From Clostridia bacterium (GTDB lineage: Bacteria > Bacillota > Clostridia > Christensenellales > Borkfalkiaceae), in contig JAFQEM010000025.1 in assembly GCA_017399035.1 (NCBI GenBank), forward strand, positions 1 through 52,064: a DNA stretch of 52,064 bases, given 5' to 3'. This document shows, piece by piece, positions 39,380 to 49,200 of the stretch; within the stretch, counting starts at the first letter, position 1, and each line of letters opens with the position of its first letter. Made by a program: the position numbers and the translations under genes. The notes under the pieces are model-generated. The model saw only the letters and a list, made by a program, of their open reading frames with translations, ran no database searches and was not told the DNA's origin.

Positions 39380-40126
39380 ATGAACAATTTGGCAAATGAA
39401 AAAAACTTGGAATCCACCCTTAAAGAAGGTTATTTGGAATCCAAAAACACAGGAAGTGAGGCTTGCGAAAAAGTAAACCTACCTTTTGAAGTTAAAGAGG
39501 GCGAAGAGTATTTTATAGAAGACGTTGGCAAGATAAAACGTAAACCTTTATATTCGTTTTTTAAAAGGTTTTTTGATATCTTAATATCGTTGTTGTTTAT
39601 AATACTTCTTTCGCCATTATTTTTAGTTGTTGCAATAATAATCAAATGTTCTTCAAAAGGCCCTGTTTTTTACACGCAAGAAAGGTTAGGGCTTAACGGC
39701 AAAAAATTTAAGGTCATTAAATTTAGAACTATGATTGTTGACGCTGAAAAAAACGGCGCGCAATGGTCTGGCGGAGATAATGATAACCGTATTTATAAAT
39801 TTGGTCATTTTTTAAGAAAAAGCCGTTTAGACGAACTACCTCAACTTTATTGTTGTTTTATCGGAACAATGACTTTTATAGGTCCACGCCCCGAAAGAGA
39901 GTGCTTTTATAACGAGTTTGAAAAATATATTCACGGCTTTAGCCAAAGGTTAAAGGTAAAGCCAGGCATAACTGGGCTTGCTCAAGTCAACGGTGGATAC
40001 GACCTTAAACCGCAAGAAAAAGTTTTGATAGATATTGAATATATTCACAAACGTTCAATTTGGTTAGATATTAAAATTCTTTTCAAAACGGTAGCCGTGG
40101 TGTTTAATCATAAAGGAGCAAAATAA
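39380..40126 (+). CDS. Undecaprenyl-phosphate sugar-1-phosphate transferase
   Basis: 248 residues. After a hydrophilic ~50-residue N-terminus, one membrane segment (about 60-85) precedes the bacterial sugar transferase domain (PF02397 type): KGPVFYTQERLGLNGKKFKVIKFRTM, RKSRLDELPQL, TFIGPRPERE, and VKPGITGLAQVNG. It starts lipid-linked oligosaccharide synthesis on the inner face of the membrane. First gene of a six-gene capsule or teichoic-type operon. No strong ribosome binding site (GGGA). Confidence 0.93.
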   Translation: MNNLANEKNLESTLKEGYLESKNTGSEACEKVNLPFEVKEGEEYFIEDVGKIKRKPLYSFFKRFFDILISLLFIILLSPLFLVVAIIIKCSSKGPVFYTQERLGLNGKKFKVIKFRTMIVDAEKNGAQWSGGDNDNRIYKFGHFLRKSRLDELPQLYCCFIGTMTFIGPRPERECFYNEFEKYIHGFSQRLKVKPGITGLAQVNGGYDLKPQEKVLIDIEYIHKRSIWLDIKILFKTVAVVFNHKGAK

Positions 40127-41236
40127 ATGCAAAGCCCTTTAAATAAGAAAGTTTTGCTGGCGGTAAACACGTCAAAAATGGTGCTTTCTTTCAGAAAAGA
40201 TTTAATAAAAAAATTTCAAATCGAAGGGTTTTCAGTTGGCGTTGTTGCGCTTGATAGCGTCTACGAGCAACAAATTCGTCAGTTAGACGTAGAGTTTTTT
40301 TGCGTAAACGACGATAACAGAAGTTTAAGCCCTTTCAAAATTTTGTCGCTTAAAAAGAAATATTGCAAAATTATTGAACAGTTTAACCCTTCAATCGTTA
40401 TGACCTTTATGTTAAAGCCTAACGTTTTTTGCACTCGCGCGGCAAAAAAGTGTGGTGTTGAAAGAATTTTTTCTATGGTAGAGGGCGCAGGGCAAGCCTT
40501 TTTACATCAAACGCTTAAATGGAAGATTATAAGGCAAGTTATATGCTCTCTTTATAAAAAGTCATTTAAACACGTAAACAAGGTTTTCTTCTTAAACACT
40601 GACGATAGGGCAGAATTTATAAAAAGAAAGTTAGTTAAAGAAGATAAGGTGGAAATTGTTCGCGGCATAGGCGTTAATCTTGAAAGATTTGCTTTTAAGC
40701 CTATAACAAACTTTAAAACGTTTATAATGGTCGCTCGCTTAACCAAAGAAAAGGGCGTGTTTGAATATTGTGAAACTGCAAGGGCGGTTAAGAAAAAATA
40801 TCCTGATGCAATTTTTAATTATCTTGGCGGTGAAGGCGCAGTTAAAATTGCGGATATTAAAGAATATATTGACGATAAAAGTATCAACTATCTTGGCGAA
40901 ACTGATAACGTTATTCCCTATTTAGAACAATCAACCGCTTTCGTTTTACCCTCATATAGAGAGGGGCTACCTATGTCTGTTATGGAAGCGCAAAGCATAG
41001 GAAGATTAGTTATAACGTCAAATTGTATAGGTTGTAGAGATACTGTCGTCGAGGGGTATAACGGATTTTTAGTAAAAACGAAAGACGTTAACGCGCTTGC
41101 TGAAAAAATTATTTATATCATTGAAAATAAAGAAAAAGCAATTCAGTTAGGTGAAAATGCAAGAGCGTTTGCCCAAGAAAATTTTGACCAAAATAAAATC
41201 AATCAAACGCTGTTTGATTTTGCGGTAAAACAATAG
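40127..41236 (+). CDS. Family 4 glycosyltransferase
   Basis: 369-residue GT-B fold enzyme. The C-terminal half has MVARLTKEKGVFEYCETA and the donor-binding EGLPMSVMEAQSIGRLVITSN (ExxxxxxxE motif). The N-terminal half has FMLKPNVFCTRAAKKCG. Adds the second sugar to the lipid-linked unit, probably. ATG follows directly on the previous stop; AAAGGAG is inside the preceding gene end. Confidence 0.92.
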   Translation: MQSPLNKKVLLAVNTSKMVLSFRKDLIKKFQIEGFSVGVVALDSVYEQQIRQLDVEFFCVNDDNRSLSPFKILSLKKKYCKIIEQFNPSIVMTFMLKPNVFCTRAAKKCGVERIFSMVEGAGQAFLHQTLKWKIIRQVICSLYKKSFKHVNKVFFLNTDDRAEFIKRKLVKEDKVEIVRGIGVNLERFAFKPITNFKTFIMVARLTKEKGVFEYCETARAVKKKYPDAIFNYLGGEGAVKIADIKEYIDDKSINYLGETDNVIPYLEQSTAFVLPSYREGLPMSVMEAQSIGRLVITSNCIGCRDTVVEGYNGFLVKTKDVNALAEKIIYIIENKEKAIQLGENARAFAQENFDQNKINQTLFDFAVKQ

Positions 41237-41249
41237 TTTTAGGTAGGTT

Positions 41250-42236
41250 ATGTTGTTTTCAATAATCGTTCCCGTATATAACGTGGAAAAATATCTTAAT
41301 CAATGCGTAAATAGCATTTTAAACCAAAGTTGCATAGATTTTGAACTAATTTTGGTTGACGATGGTTCAACCGACGGTTCATCTGCAATTTGTGATGACT
41401 ATGCTAAAAAAGATAACCGTGTTAAAGTTATCCATAAAGAAAACGGTGGTCAAACTAGTGCAAGAAACGCAGGGGTAGATATTGCCGTAAGTCAATATTT
41501 GGTTTTTATAGATAGTGATGACTGGGTTGATTTAGATTATTTGCAAAACTTTGAAATAGCAATAAAGCAATATAACGCAGACGTTGTTTGTTGCGGTATG
41601 GTTGAAACAACCGTAGATAGTAAAAAAAACACACCTTTTGATTATGATGCTGGTTTTTATGAAAAACGAGATATAAAAAATAAAATTTTTCCTAGTTTAA
41701 TTTACGGATTTGAAGGAAAAAGTTTTTCCCCAACATTATGGGCAAAAGCAATTAAAAAAGAACTTTATCAAAGTTTTGCTAAACAAGTAGACCATAGAAT
41801 AAAAATAGGTGAAGATAGCGCAATAATTAAGCCTTGTATTTACAATGCGAATAGTATATACGTTTTAGAACAATGTTCATATTTTTATCGCACTAATTTT
41901 AATTCGGTTACTAAAAATAGAAAAGCCTTTTTTTGGCAAGGTCCTAAATTAAGGGGGCAACTGTTAGAAGAGCAATTTAAAACTTCTGATTTTGATTTTC
42001 AATCGCAAATATATAGAATGGTTACGCATTCTTTGTTTAACGTTGTATGCTCTCAATTTAACAGGAAAGAAAAATATTCCGTGATTGTGAAAGACGTTAA
42101 AAAAAATCTTAAAGACCCTTATTACGTAAATGCAATAAAAAATTGTAAAACCAAAAGTAAAAAATTGAAGTTTGCACGTTTTGCATTAAAGAATAAAGCC
42201 TTTTGGCTTATAAAAGTTTACAATAAAACAAAGTAA
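41250..42236 (+). CDS. Family 2 glycosyltransferase
   Basis: 328-residue GT-A enzyme. FSIIVPVYNVEKYLNQCV at the N-terminus, VDDGSTDGS, the DxD region FIDSDDWVD, and a C-terminal basic tail. Adds a sugar to the repeat unit. AGGTAGG precedes the ATG. Spacing to neighbours is short, so operon. Confidence 0.92.
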   Translation: MLFSIIVPVYNVEKYLNQCVNSILNQSCIDFELILVDDGSTDGSSAICDDYAKKDNRVKVIHKENGGQTSARNAGVDIAVSQYLVFIDSDDWVDLDYLQNFEIAIKQYNADVVCCGMVETTVDSKKNTPFDYDAGFYEKRDIKNKIFPSLIYGFEGKSFSPTLWAKAIKKELYQSFAKQVDHRIKIGEDSAIIKPCIYNANSIYVLEQCSYFYRTNFNSVTKNRKAFFWQGPKLRGQLLEEQFKTSDFDFQSQIYRMVTHSLFNVVCSQFNRKEKYSVIVKDVKKNLKDPYYVNAIKNCKTKSKKLKFARFALKNKAFWLIKVYNKTK

Positions 42237-42239
42237 GTT

Positions 42240-43547
42240 ATGCAGTTAAAAGTTTTGAAAAATGCAGGTTGGATAGTGGGGTGTAAGGTGGTTAAAGCAC
42301 TTTTAACCCTTATCGTTACTGCAATAACAACAAGATATTTAGGCGTTGAAAACTATGGGCTCATAAGTTACGCTGCTGGTTTAGTTGCCTTTGTTGTGCC
42401 TATAATGCAACTTGGTCTTAATTTTACAATCGTTCACGAAATTATAGAAAGACCTAAAGAAGAGGGAAAGGTTGTGGGCACGGTAATGGCTATGTCTGCA
42501 ATGTCTTCTCTTTTATGTATCGTTGGCGTAATTGCTTTTTCTATGATTGTCAACGCTGGCGAAAAAGATACTATAATAGTTTGTGCAGTCTATAGTTTGA
42601 TGCTTTGTTTTCAAGCCTTTGAAATGGTTCATTATTGGTTTCAAGCAAAACTGATGTCAAAATATTCTGCAATAACAATGCTATTTTCTTACGTTGCAGT
42701 AACCGTTTTTCAAGTTTTGTTGGTTGTATTTAGGGCAAGCGTTTATTTTTTTGCAATATCTTATTCTTTAGATTATTTAATTATAGCGGTGGTTCTAACC
42801 GTACTATTTACAAAGAAAAGCGGGCAAAAATTGAGTTTTTCATTTGCTCTCGCAAAGCAAATGTTTTCGGTAAGTAAATTTTATATCGTTTCAAACTTAA
42901 TGGTTACAATATTTGCGCAAACGGATAAAGTTATGCTTAAACTTATGCTCGGTAATGCTGAAACGGGTATATATTCTGCCGCTTATAACTGCGCAATAAT
43001 GGCAAACTTTGTTTTTGCCGCAATAATAGATTCAATGCGCCCAGACATTTTTAATGCTAAAAAAGATAGTCAAGAAAAGTTTGAAGAAAAAATGAGTGAA
43101 CTTTATTCCGTTTTATTTTACTTCTCTCTTATAATGTGCGTTGCAATCACATTGTTGTCGCCTTTAGTAATAAAAATTATGTGTGGCGATGGTTACGCCC
43201 CGTCAGTAGACGTTTTAAGAATTGCCGTTTGGATGACGATTTTTTCTTATTTAGGAACGGCAAGAAGTATTTGGATTTTAGCAGAAAATAAACAGAAATA
43301 TTTGTGGATTTTGAATTTAGTTGGTGCGGTGTTGAACGTTGGGTTGAATTTTGTGTTAATACCCATGTTGGGTGCGCTCGGCGCGGCTATAACTACGGTA
43401 GCAACTCAATTTTTTGCAAACGTAATTTTAGGCTTTATAATGAAACCTATAAGACGAAACAATAAGTTGTTGTTAAGGGGGTTAAACCCTAAATACGTTA
43501 AAAATATATTTACTGCGTTTAAGAAAAACGGTGGAGACGTTGAGTAA
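42240..43547 (+). CDS. Oligosaccharide flippase (Wzx-like)
   Basis: 435 residues with about twelve membrane spans. Typical MOP/polysaccharide-exporter features: LKNAGWIVGCKVVKALLTLIVTAITTRYLG at the N-terminus and QTDKVMLKLMLGNAETGIYSAAYN in the middle. Moves the lipid-linked repeat unit to the outer face. A polymerase (Wzy) gene is not seen in this operon. The stop overlaps the LicD start by 1 bp. Confidence 0.92.
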   Translation: MQLKVLKNAGWIVGCKVVKALLTLIVTAITTRYLGVENYGLISYAAGLVAFVVPIMQLGLNFTIVHEIIERPKEEGKVVGTVMAMSAMSSLLCIVGVIAFSMIVNAGEKDTIIVCAVYSLMLCFQAFEMVHYWFQAKLMSKYSAITMLFSYVAVTVFQVLLVVFRASVYFFAISYSLDYLIIAVVLTVLFTKKSGQKLSFSFALAKQMFSVSKFYIVSNLMVTIFAQTDKVMLKLMLGNAETGIYSAAYNCAIMANFVFAAIIDSMRPDIFNAKKDSQEKFEEKMSELYSVLFYFSLIMCVAITLLSPLVIKIMCGDGYAPSVDVLRIAVWMTIFSYLGTARSIWILAENKQKYLWILNLVGAVLNVGLNFVLIPMLGALGAAITTVATQFFANVILGFIMKPIRRNNKLLLRGLNPKYVKNIFTAFKKNGGDVE

Positions 43548-44353
43548 TGGATGAAAAAACTTTAAAAAAATTGCAATCTGTAGAAACTGAAATGTTAAAA
43601 GTTGTTGCAGATTTTTGCAAAAAACACAATATAAAATATTCGCTTTATGCAGGCACGTTGCTAGGCGCTGTTCGGCACGGCGGTTTTATCCCGTGGGATG
43701 ATGATATTGATATCTGTATGGAGCGTTCAGAATATAACCGTTTTTTAAAACTTTGGAGAGAAAATGGTGTTGAAGGATATTATTTACAAGGAACCGACAA
43801 TCCTAATTATCAATATATAAATTTTTCAAAAATACGCAAAAATGGAACTCGTTTTGGAACTGAACAAGATGTAAAATTACTTGAAAATTTAGGTATATTT
43901 TTGGATATCTTTCCTTTTGATAAAGTTCCCAAAGACAAAAAATTGCGTAAAAAGTTTATGAGAAACGTAAAGTTGTGGATGGTATATACTCGTGGATATC
44001 CATATACTAAAGGTAGTAAAATTTTAGAATTAGCATCAAGAATTTTGCTTTTAAAATCAAGAAAAAAACAACTAGAAATCCGCAATAAACTTGAAAATAA
44101 AATATTGTCTTATCAAAAAATGGAAAAAGATTATGACCTAATGTGTTTTGCTTGTCCTAACGACTTAAAATTCATATATCCCGCTAACATTTTAGATGAA
44201 CTTATAGATGTTGATTTTAATGGACATACAGTAAAAATGCATAAAGATTATGACACCGCATTAAAAATCAAATTTGGTGATTATATGCAACTTCCGCCTG
44301 AAGAAGAAAGAGTATGCAAGCATGAGCCTGCTGTTTTAGATTTTGGAGAATAA
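43547..44353 (+). CDS. LicD-family phosphotransferase
   Basis: 268 residues. Nucleotidyltransferase-like LicD core YSLYAGTLLGAVRHGGFIPWDDDIDICMERSEY at about 30-62 with the catalytic DDDID. LicD proteins transfer phosphocholine or other phospho-groups, here probably glycerol phosphate, to surface glycans. The next gene supplies CDP-glycerol, which supports glycerol phosphate as donor. Base composition is more AT-rich than the pyr genes. Confidence 0.92.
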   Translation: MDEKTLKKLQSVETEMLKVVADFCKKHNIKYSLYAGTLLGAVRHGGFIPWDDDIDICMERSEYNRFLKLWRENGVEGYYLQGTDNPNYQYINFSKIRKNGTRFGTEQDVKLLENLGIFLDIFPFDKVPKDKKLRKKFMRNVKLWMVYTRGYPYTKGSKILELASRILLLKSRKKQLEIRNKLENKILSYQKMEKDYDLMCFACPNDLKFIYPANILDELIDVDFNGHTVKMHKDYDTALKIKFGDYMQLPPEEERVCKHEPAVLDFGE

Positions 44354-44358
44354 TAAAA

Positions 44359-44751
44359 ATGAAAAGAGTTATTACGTATGGAACTTTTGATTTGTTACAC
44401 TACGGACACGTAAATTTATTGCGTAGAGCAAAAGAGTTAGGTGACTATTTGGTAGTGGTGTTATCTACTGACGAATTTAACTGGAATGAGAAAAGAAAGA
44501 AATGCTATTTTCCTTATGAAAAAAGAAAACAACTTTTAGAGGCTATTAGATATGTTGATTTAGTTGTTCCAGAAGAGAACTGGGAACAAAAAAGAACAGA
44601 TATTCACAAGTATGATATTGATGTTTTTGTTATGGGTGATGACTGGAAAGGTAAATTTGACTTTCTTAAAGAAGAAGGTTGCGAAGTAGTATATTTACCA
44701 AGAACACCTGAAATATCTACAACTCAAATTAAAAAAGATTTAAACAAGTAA
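44359..44751 (+). CDS. tagD: Glycerol-3-phosphate cytidylyltransferase
   Basis: 130 residues, the normal length. GTFDLLHYGHVNLL (HxGH motif) at 8-21 and RTPEISTTQIKKD (RTxxxSTT signature) near the C-terminus. Makes CDP-glycerol from glycerol 3-phosphate and CTP. With LicD next to it, the operon probably decorates a surface polymer with glycerol phosphate. A link to CTP supply from the following pyr operon is only positional. Confidence 0.93.
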   Translation: MKRVITYGTFDLLHYGHVNLLRRAKELGDYLVVVLSTDEFNWNEKRKKCYFPYEKRKQLLEAIRYVDLVVPEENWEQKRTDIHKYDIDVFVMGDDWKGKFDFLKEEGCEVVYLPRTPEISTTQIKKDLNK

Positions 44752-44785
44752 ATTCCACTTATTTGTAAATTGCTAATTTAATTTC

Positions 44786-44814
44786 TTGACATATTTATAT
44801 TTAAATGTTATCCT
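44786..44814 (+). promoter_or_regulatory. pyr operon promoter
   Basis: TTGACA (44786-44791), 17-bp spacer, TATCCT (44809-44814), about 20 bp before the PyrR-binding sequence. Confidence 0.8.
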
Positions 44815-44835
44815 ATATAAGATAAATCTTTAATT

Positions 44836-44928
44836 CGGTACAGAGAGACCGGCAAGGTTTTAGTTTATAGGCGGGGCTTCCCGTGATTTACGCTACTTAA
44901 AGCCTTGCTTTTGCACGGCTTTTTTTCT
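44836..44928 (+). promoter_or_regulatory. PyrR-type transcription attenuator
   Basis: The PyrR-binding hairpin CGGT-ACAGAGAG-ACCG is at 44837-44852 (conserved GAGAG in the loop). GCAAGGTTTTA (44852-44862) can pair over 11 bp with TAAAGCCTTGC (44898-44908) as antiterminator. The latter is also the 5' arm of the terminator AAAGCC-TGC/GCA-GGCTTT (44899-44921) with a run of seven T. PyrR with UMP would favour the terminator. The pyrR gene is not in this window. Confidence 0.9.
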
Positions 44929-44945
44929 ACTTTTAAGGAGAAACT

Positions 44946-46208
44946 ATGAACTTTTTATTCAAAAATGGTACAGTTTATACGGGTGGTAAGTTGGTTAAAT
45001 GCGACTTTACGGTTTCAGGGGGTAAAGTTTCCTTTTTAAAGCCTCAAAGTCTTTCTTCTTATACCGTTATTGATTGTGATAATTTGTTTATTTTTCCCGG
45101 TTTCGTTGATGCGCACGTTCATCTTCGCGAGCCGGGTTTTTCTTATAAAGAAACTGTTAAAACAGGGACGGAGGCGGCGGCAAGCGCAGGTTATAGCGCA
45201 GTGTTTACAATGCCCAACTTAAACCCTGTACCCGACAGTTTACAAACGCTTAAAATTCAACAAGATATTATAGATAAAGACGCAGTTATTTCCGTTTATC
45301 CTTTAGCCTCGATAACCAAGGGTGAAAAGGGGCAAGAACTTTCTGATATGGAAGAACTTTCTTCTAAAGTTATAGGTTTTTCGGACGACGGCAGAGGTGT
45401 TCAAAACTCTGAAATGATGCAAAGAGCAATGCAAATTGCCAAAAAAAACAATAGGTTTATTGTTGCGCATTGTGAAGACGATAGTTTACTTAACGGCGGT
45501 TATATTCACGACGGCGAATATGCGCGTATTCACGGGCATAAAGGTATAAGTTCCGCAAGCGAATATAAGCAAGTGGAAAGAGATTTAGAGATTGTTGAAA
45601 AAATAGGCGTAAAATATCACGTTTGCCACGTTTCCGCAAAAGAGAGCGTTGATGCTATAAGAAAGGCAAAGGCTCGTGGTGTTGACGTTACGGCAGAAAC
45701 AGGTCCTCACTATATAGCGTATAACGATATGATGCTTAAAGAGAGCGGAAACTTCAAAATGAATCCGCCTATTAGGGCAGAACAAGACAGGCTTGCGTTA
45801 ATTGAGGGTATAAAAGACGGAACTATTGATATGATTGCAACCGACCACGCACCGCACTCTAAAGAAGAAAAGAGCAAAGGTTTGTTGAGCCTTAACGGTG
45901 TGGTTGGGTTAGAAACCGCTTTCCCCGTAATTTATACAAAACTTGTTAAAACTGGGGAAATCACCCTAGAAAAAGCAATACAAATAATGAGTGAAAACCC
46001 TGCAAAACGTTTCAGTTTAGATATTGAAATAGCAGAGGGTAAAGATGCAAACTTGTGCGTATACGACCTTAATAAAGAATACGTAGTGAATGCGCAAGAC
46101 TTTATATCAATGGGTAAAAGTTCACCGTTTGACGGTGTTAAATTGAGTGGTAAATGCTTAATGAATATTCATATGGGCAAACTCGTTTACAATAAATTAG
46201 CAAAATAA
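44946..46208 (+). CDS. pyrC: Dihydroorotase
   Basis: 420-residue amidohydrolase. Metal ligands in DAHVHLREPG (H57, H59), HCEDDSLL, HVCHVSA and ATDHAPHSKEEK (Asp). Converts carbamoyl-aspartate to dihydroorotate. Class I length. AAGGAG precedes the ATG. First gene behind the attenuator. Confidence 0.96.
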   Translation: MNFLFKNGTVYTGGKLVKCDFTVSGGKVSFLKPQSLSSYTVIDCDNLFIFPGFVDAHVHLREPGFSYKETVKTGTEAAASAGYSAVFTMPNLNPVPDSLQTLKIQQDIIDKDAVISVYPLASITKGEKGQELSDMEELSSKVIGFSDDGRGVQNSEMMQRAMQIAKKNNRFIVAHCEDDSLLNGGYIHDGEYARIHGHKGISSASEYKQVERDLEIVEKIGVKYHVCHVSAKESVDAIRKAKARGVDVTAETGPHYIAYNDMMLKESGNFKMNPPIRAEQDRLALIEGIKDGTIDMIATDHAPHSKEEKSKGLLSLNGVVGLETAFPVIYTKLVKTGEITLEKAIQIMSENPAKRFSLDIEIAEGKDANLCVYDLNKEYVVNAQDFISMGKSSPFDGVKLSGKCLMNIHMGKLVYNKLAK

Positions 46209-46242
46209 TCTTATTTAGATATTACATAAGGAGAATTTTTAT

Positions 46243-49200
46243 ATGCCTAAAAGAACAGATATTAAAAAAGTATTAGTAATCGGTAGCGGTCCTATCGTTA
46301 TAGGTCAAGCGGCTGAATTTGACTACGCAGGCACGCAAGCTTGTCTTGCGCTCAAAGAAGAGGGATACGAAGTAATTTTGGTTAACAGCAACCCTGCAAC
46401 CATTATGACGGATACTACTATTGCCGATAAGGTTTATATGGAACCTTTAACACTTGAATACGTGGCAAAGATTCTCCGTTACGAGCGTCCTGATGCAATA
46501 ATTCCCGGTTTAGGTGGACAAACTGGTCTTAACCTTGCAATGCAACTTGCAAAGAAAGGCGTACTTGACGAATGTCAAGTTAAACTTTTAGGCACAAACG
46601 CTAAAAGTATAGAGCGCGCTGAAGATAGAGAACTGTTTAAAGAAATGTGCGAATCAATCGGTCAACCCGTAATTCAATCGGAAATCACTTATAGTATAGA
46701 AGAGGCTAAAGTGGCGGCGGAAAAAATAGGCTATCCAGTAGTTTTGCGCCCTGCATTTACTCTTGGTGGTACTGGTGGTGGTTTTGCCGATAATGAACAA
46801 GAATTAGAAGAGATTATGAAAAACGCTCTCAAACTTTCACCCGTGCATCAAGTTTTGGTTGAAAAGAGCGTTAAAGGTTATAAAGAAATAGAGTTTGAAG
46901 TAATGCGCGACTCTGCTGATAACGCTATAACCATTTGCGGTATGGAAAACGTAGACCCAGTTGGCGTACACACTGGCGACTCTATAGTCGTTGCGCCTAT
47001 TCTTTCACTTAACGACCACGATTTAAAAATGCTTAACGACGCGGCAATTAAAATTATTCGTGAACTTAAAATAGAAGGTGGTTGTAACGTTCAGTTTGCA
47101 TTGCATCCCACAACCAGTGAATATTATTTGATAGAAGTAAATCCCAGAGTTTCACGTTCATCTGCGCTTGCTAGTAAGGCTAGCGGATATCCTATTGCAA
47201 AGGTAACGGCAAAAGTAGCGCTTGGTATGAACCTTGATGAAATTCACGTTTCGGGAACTACCGCAATAAACGAACCTAAACTTGATTATATAGTAGCAAA
47301 ATTCCCACGTTTCCCGTTTGACAAATTCACTTCAGCGTCAAACGTTCTTGGAACGCAAATGAAGGCAACGGGCGAAGTTATGGGTATAGGTTCAACCCTT
47401 GACGAATGTATGTTAAAGTCCGTTCGTTCTTTAGAAATAGGCGTAAATCACTTCTATCTTTCAAAATTTGATAATATGAGTAAAGAACAACTCATTGATT
47501 ATCTTAAAGAGTTTAAGTCTGACAATATATTTGCAATAGCGCAACTTTTCCGTTTGGGTGTTAGCGTTGCAGAACTTCACAAGGTAACAAAAATTACAGA
47601 ATTGTTCCTTGAATGTATTGAAAGAATAGTTAAAATGGAAGTTATCCTTAAAGACAAGAAAGGCGACGTTAAGGCTCTTGGCGCAGCAAAAATAATGGGC
47701 TTTTCAGATGCGTTTATTGCAAAACTTTGGGGATTGAAAGAAGTTGAAGTAAATGCCCTTCGTAAAGAAAACGGAATTAAGCCCGTGTTTAAAATGGTTG
47801 ACACTTTGCATAGCGGTGCTTATATACCATATTTTTATTCAACTTATATCGGAAAAGGCGATTCAATAGTTACCGATAAAGAAAAGGCAATAGTTTTGGG
47901 TAGTGGACCTATAAGAATAGGTCAGGGCGTTGAGTTTGACTATTCAACCGTGCACGCAGTTAAAACTATAAAAGAAAGTGGTTACGAGGCAATTATCATC
48001 AACAATAACCCCGAAACCGTTTCAACCGACTATACGGTAAGTGATAAACTTTATTTTGAACCACTTACGGCTGAAGACGTTATGAACGTTATTGAGTTTG
48101 AAAACCCTATGGGCGTAGTTGCATCACTTGGCGGACAAACTGCAATAAACTTGGCAGAACCTATTAGGGCGCGTGGCGCAAAGATTATCGGAACGGATTG
48201 TGAGGCTATAAACAACGCAGAAGACAGAGATGCGTTTGAAAAAATTATGGAAAGGTTGCAAATCCCTCAACCAAAAGGTCAAGCGGTGTTCAGCGTAGAA
48301 GACGGCGTTAAGGTTGCAGAAGAAATCGGTTATCCAGTTCTTGTTCGTCCCTCATACGTTTTGGGCGGTAGAGCAATGCAAATAGTAGGTAATGAAAGAG
48401 CGCTTCGTGAATATCTTAAAAATGCAGTTGACATAAGCGAAGACCATCCTATTTTGGTTGATAAATATATCGTAGGTAAAGAACTTGAAATCGACGCAGT
48501 TTGCGACGGAAAAGACGTATTTATTCCAGGAATAATGGAACTTATTGAAAGAACGGGCGTACACTCTGGCGACTCAATAAGCGTTTATCCAACCTTCTCT
48601 GTGAGCGAAAAAGCAAAACAAACTATCATAGAATATGGCAAAAAGTTAGGTCTTGGTATAGGTATAGTAGGGCTTTATAATATTCAGTTTATTGTCGATA
48701 AAAACGAAGACGTATACGTAATTGAAGTAAATCCACGTTCGTCAAGAACAGTACCTTTCCTTTCAAAATCTACTGGATATTCTCTTGCGGATATAGGTAC
48801 TAGGGTAATTTTGGGCAAGAGTCTTAAAGAACAAGGTTTAACCGAACTTTATCCAGCAGAAAAGAAACGTTGGTACGTTAAAGCGCCTGCATTCTCTTTC
48901 AGTAAACTTCGCGGAATAGACGCATATCTTTCACCTGAAATGAAATCTACTGGTGAGGCAATCGGTTACGACGATAAACTTAACCGTGCATTATTTAAGG
49001 CTTTGCAAGCATCTGGAATGAACGTTATGAATTACGGAACGCTTTTCGTTTCGGTTGCAGATTGTGATAAAGAAGAGGCTCTACCTTTAGTAAGAAGATT
49101 TTATAATCTCGGCTTTAACATAGAGGCAACTGCAGGAACTGCAAAATTCCTTAAACAAAACGGCATAAAGACAAGGGTTAAGGCAAAAATAAGTGAGGGA

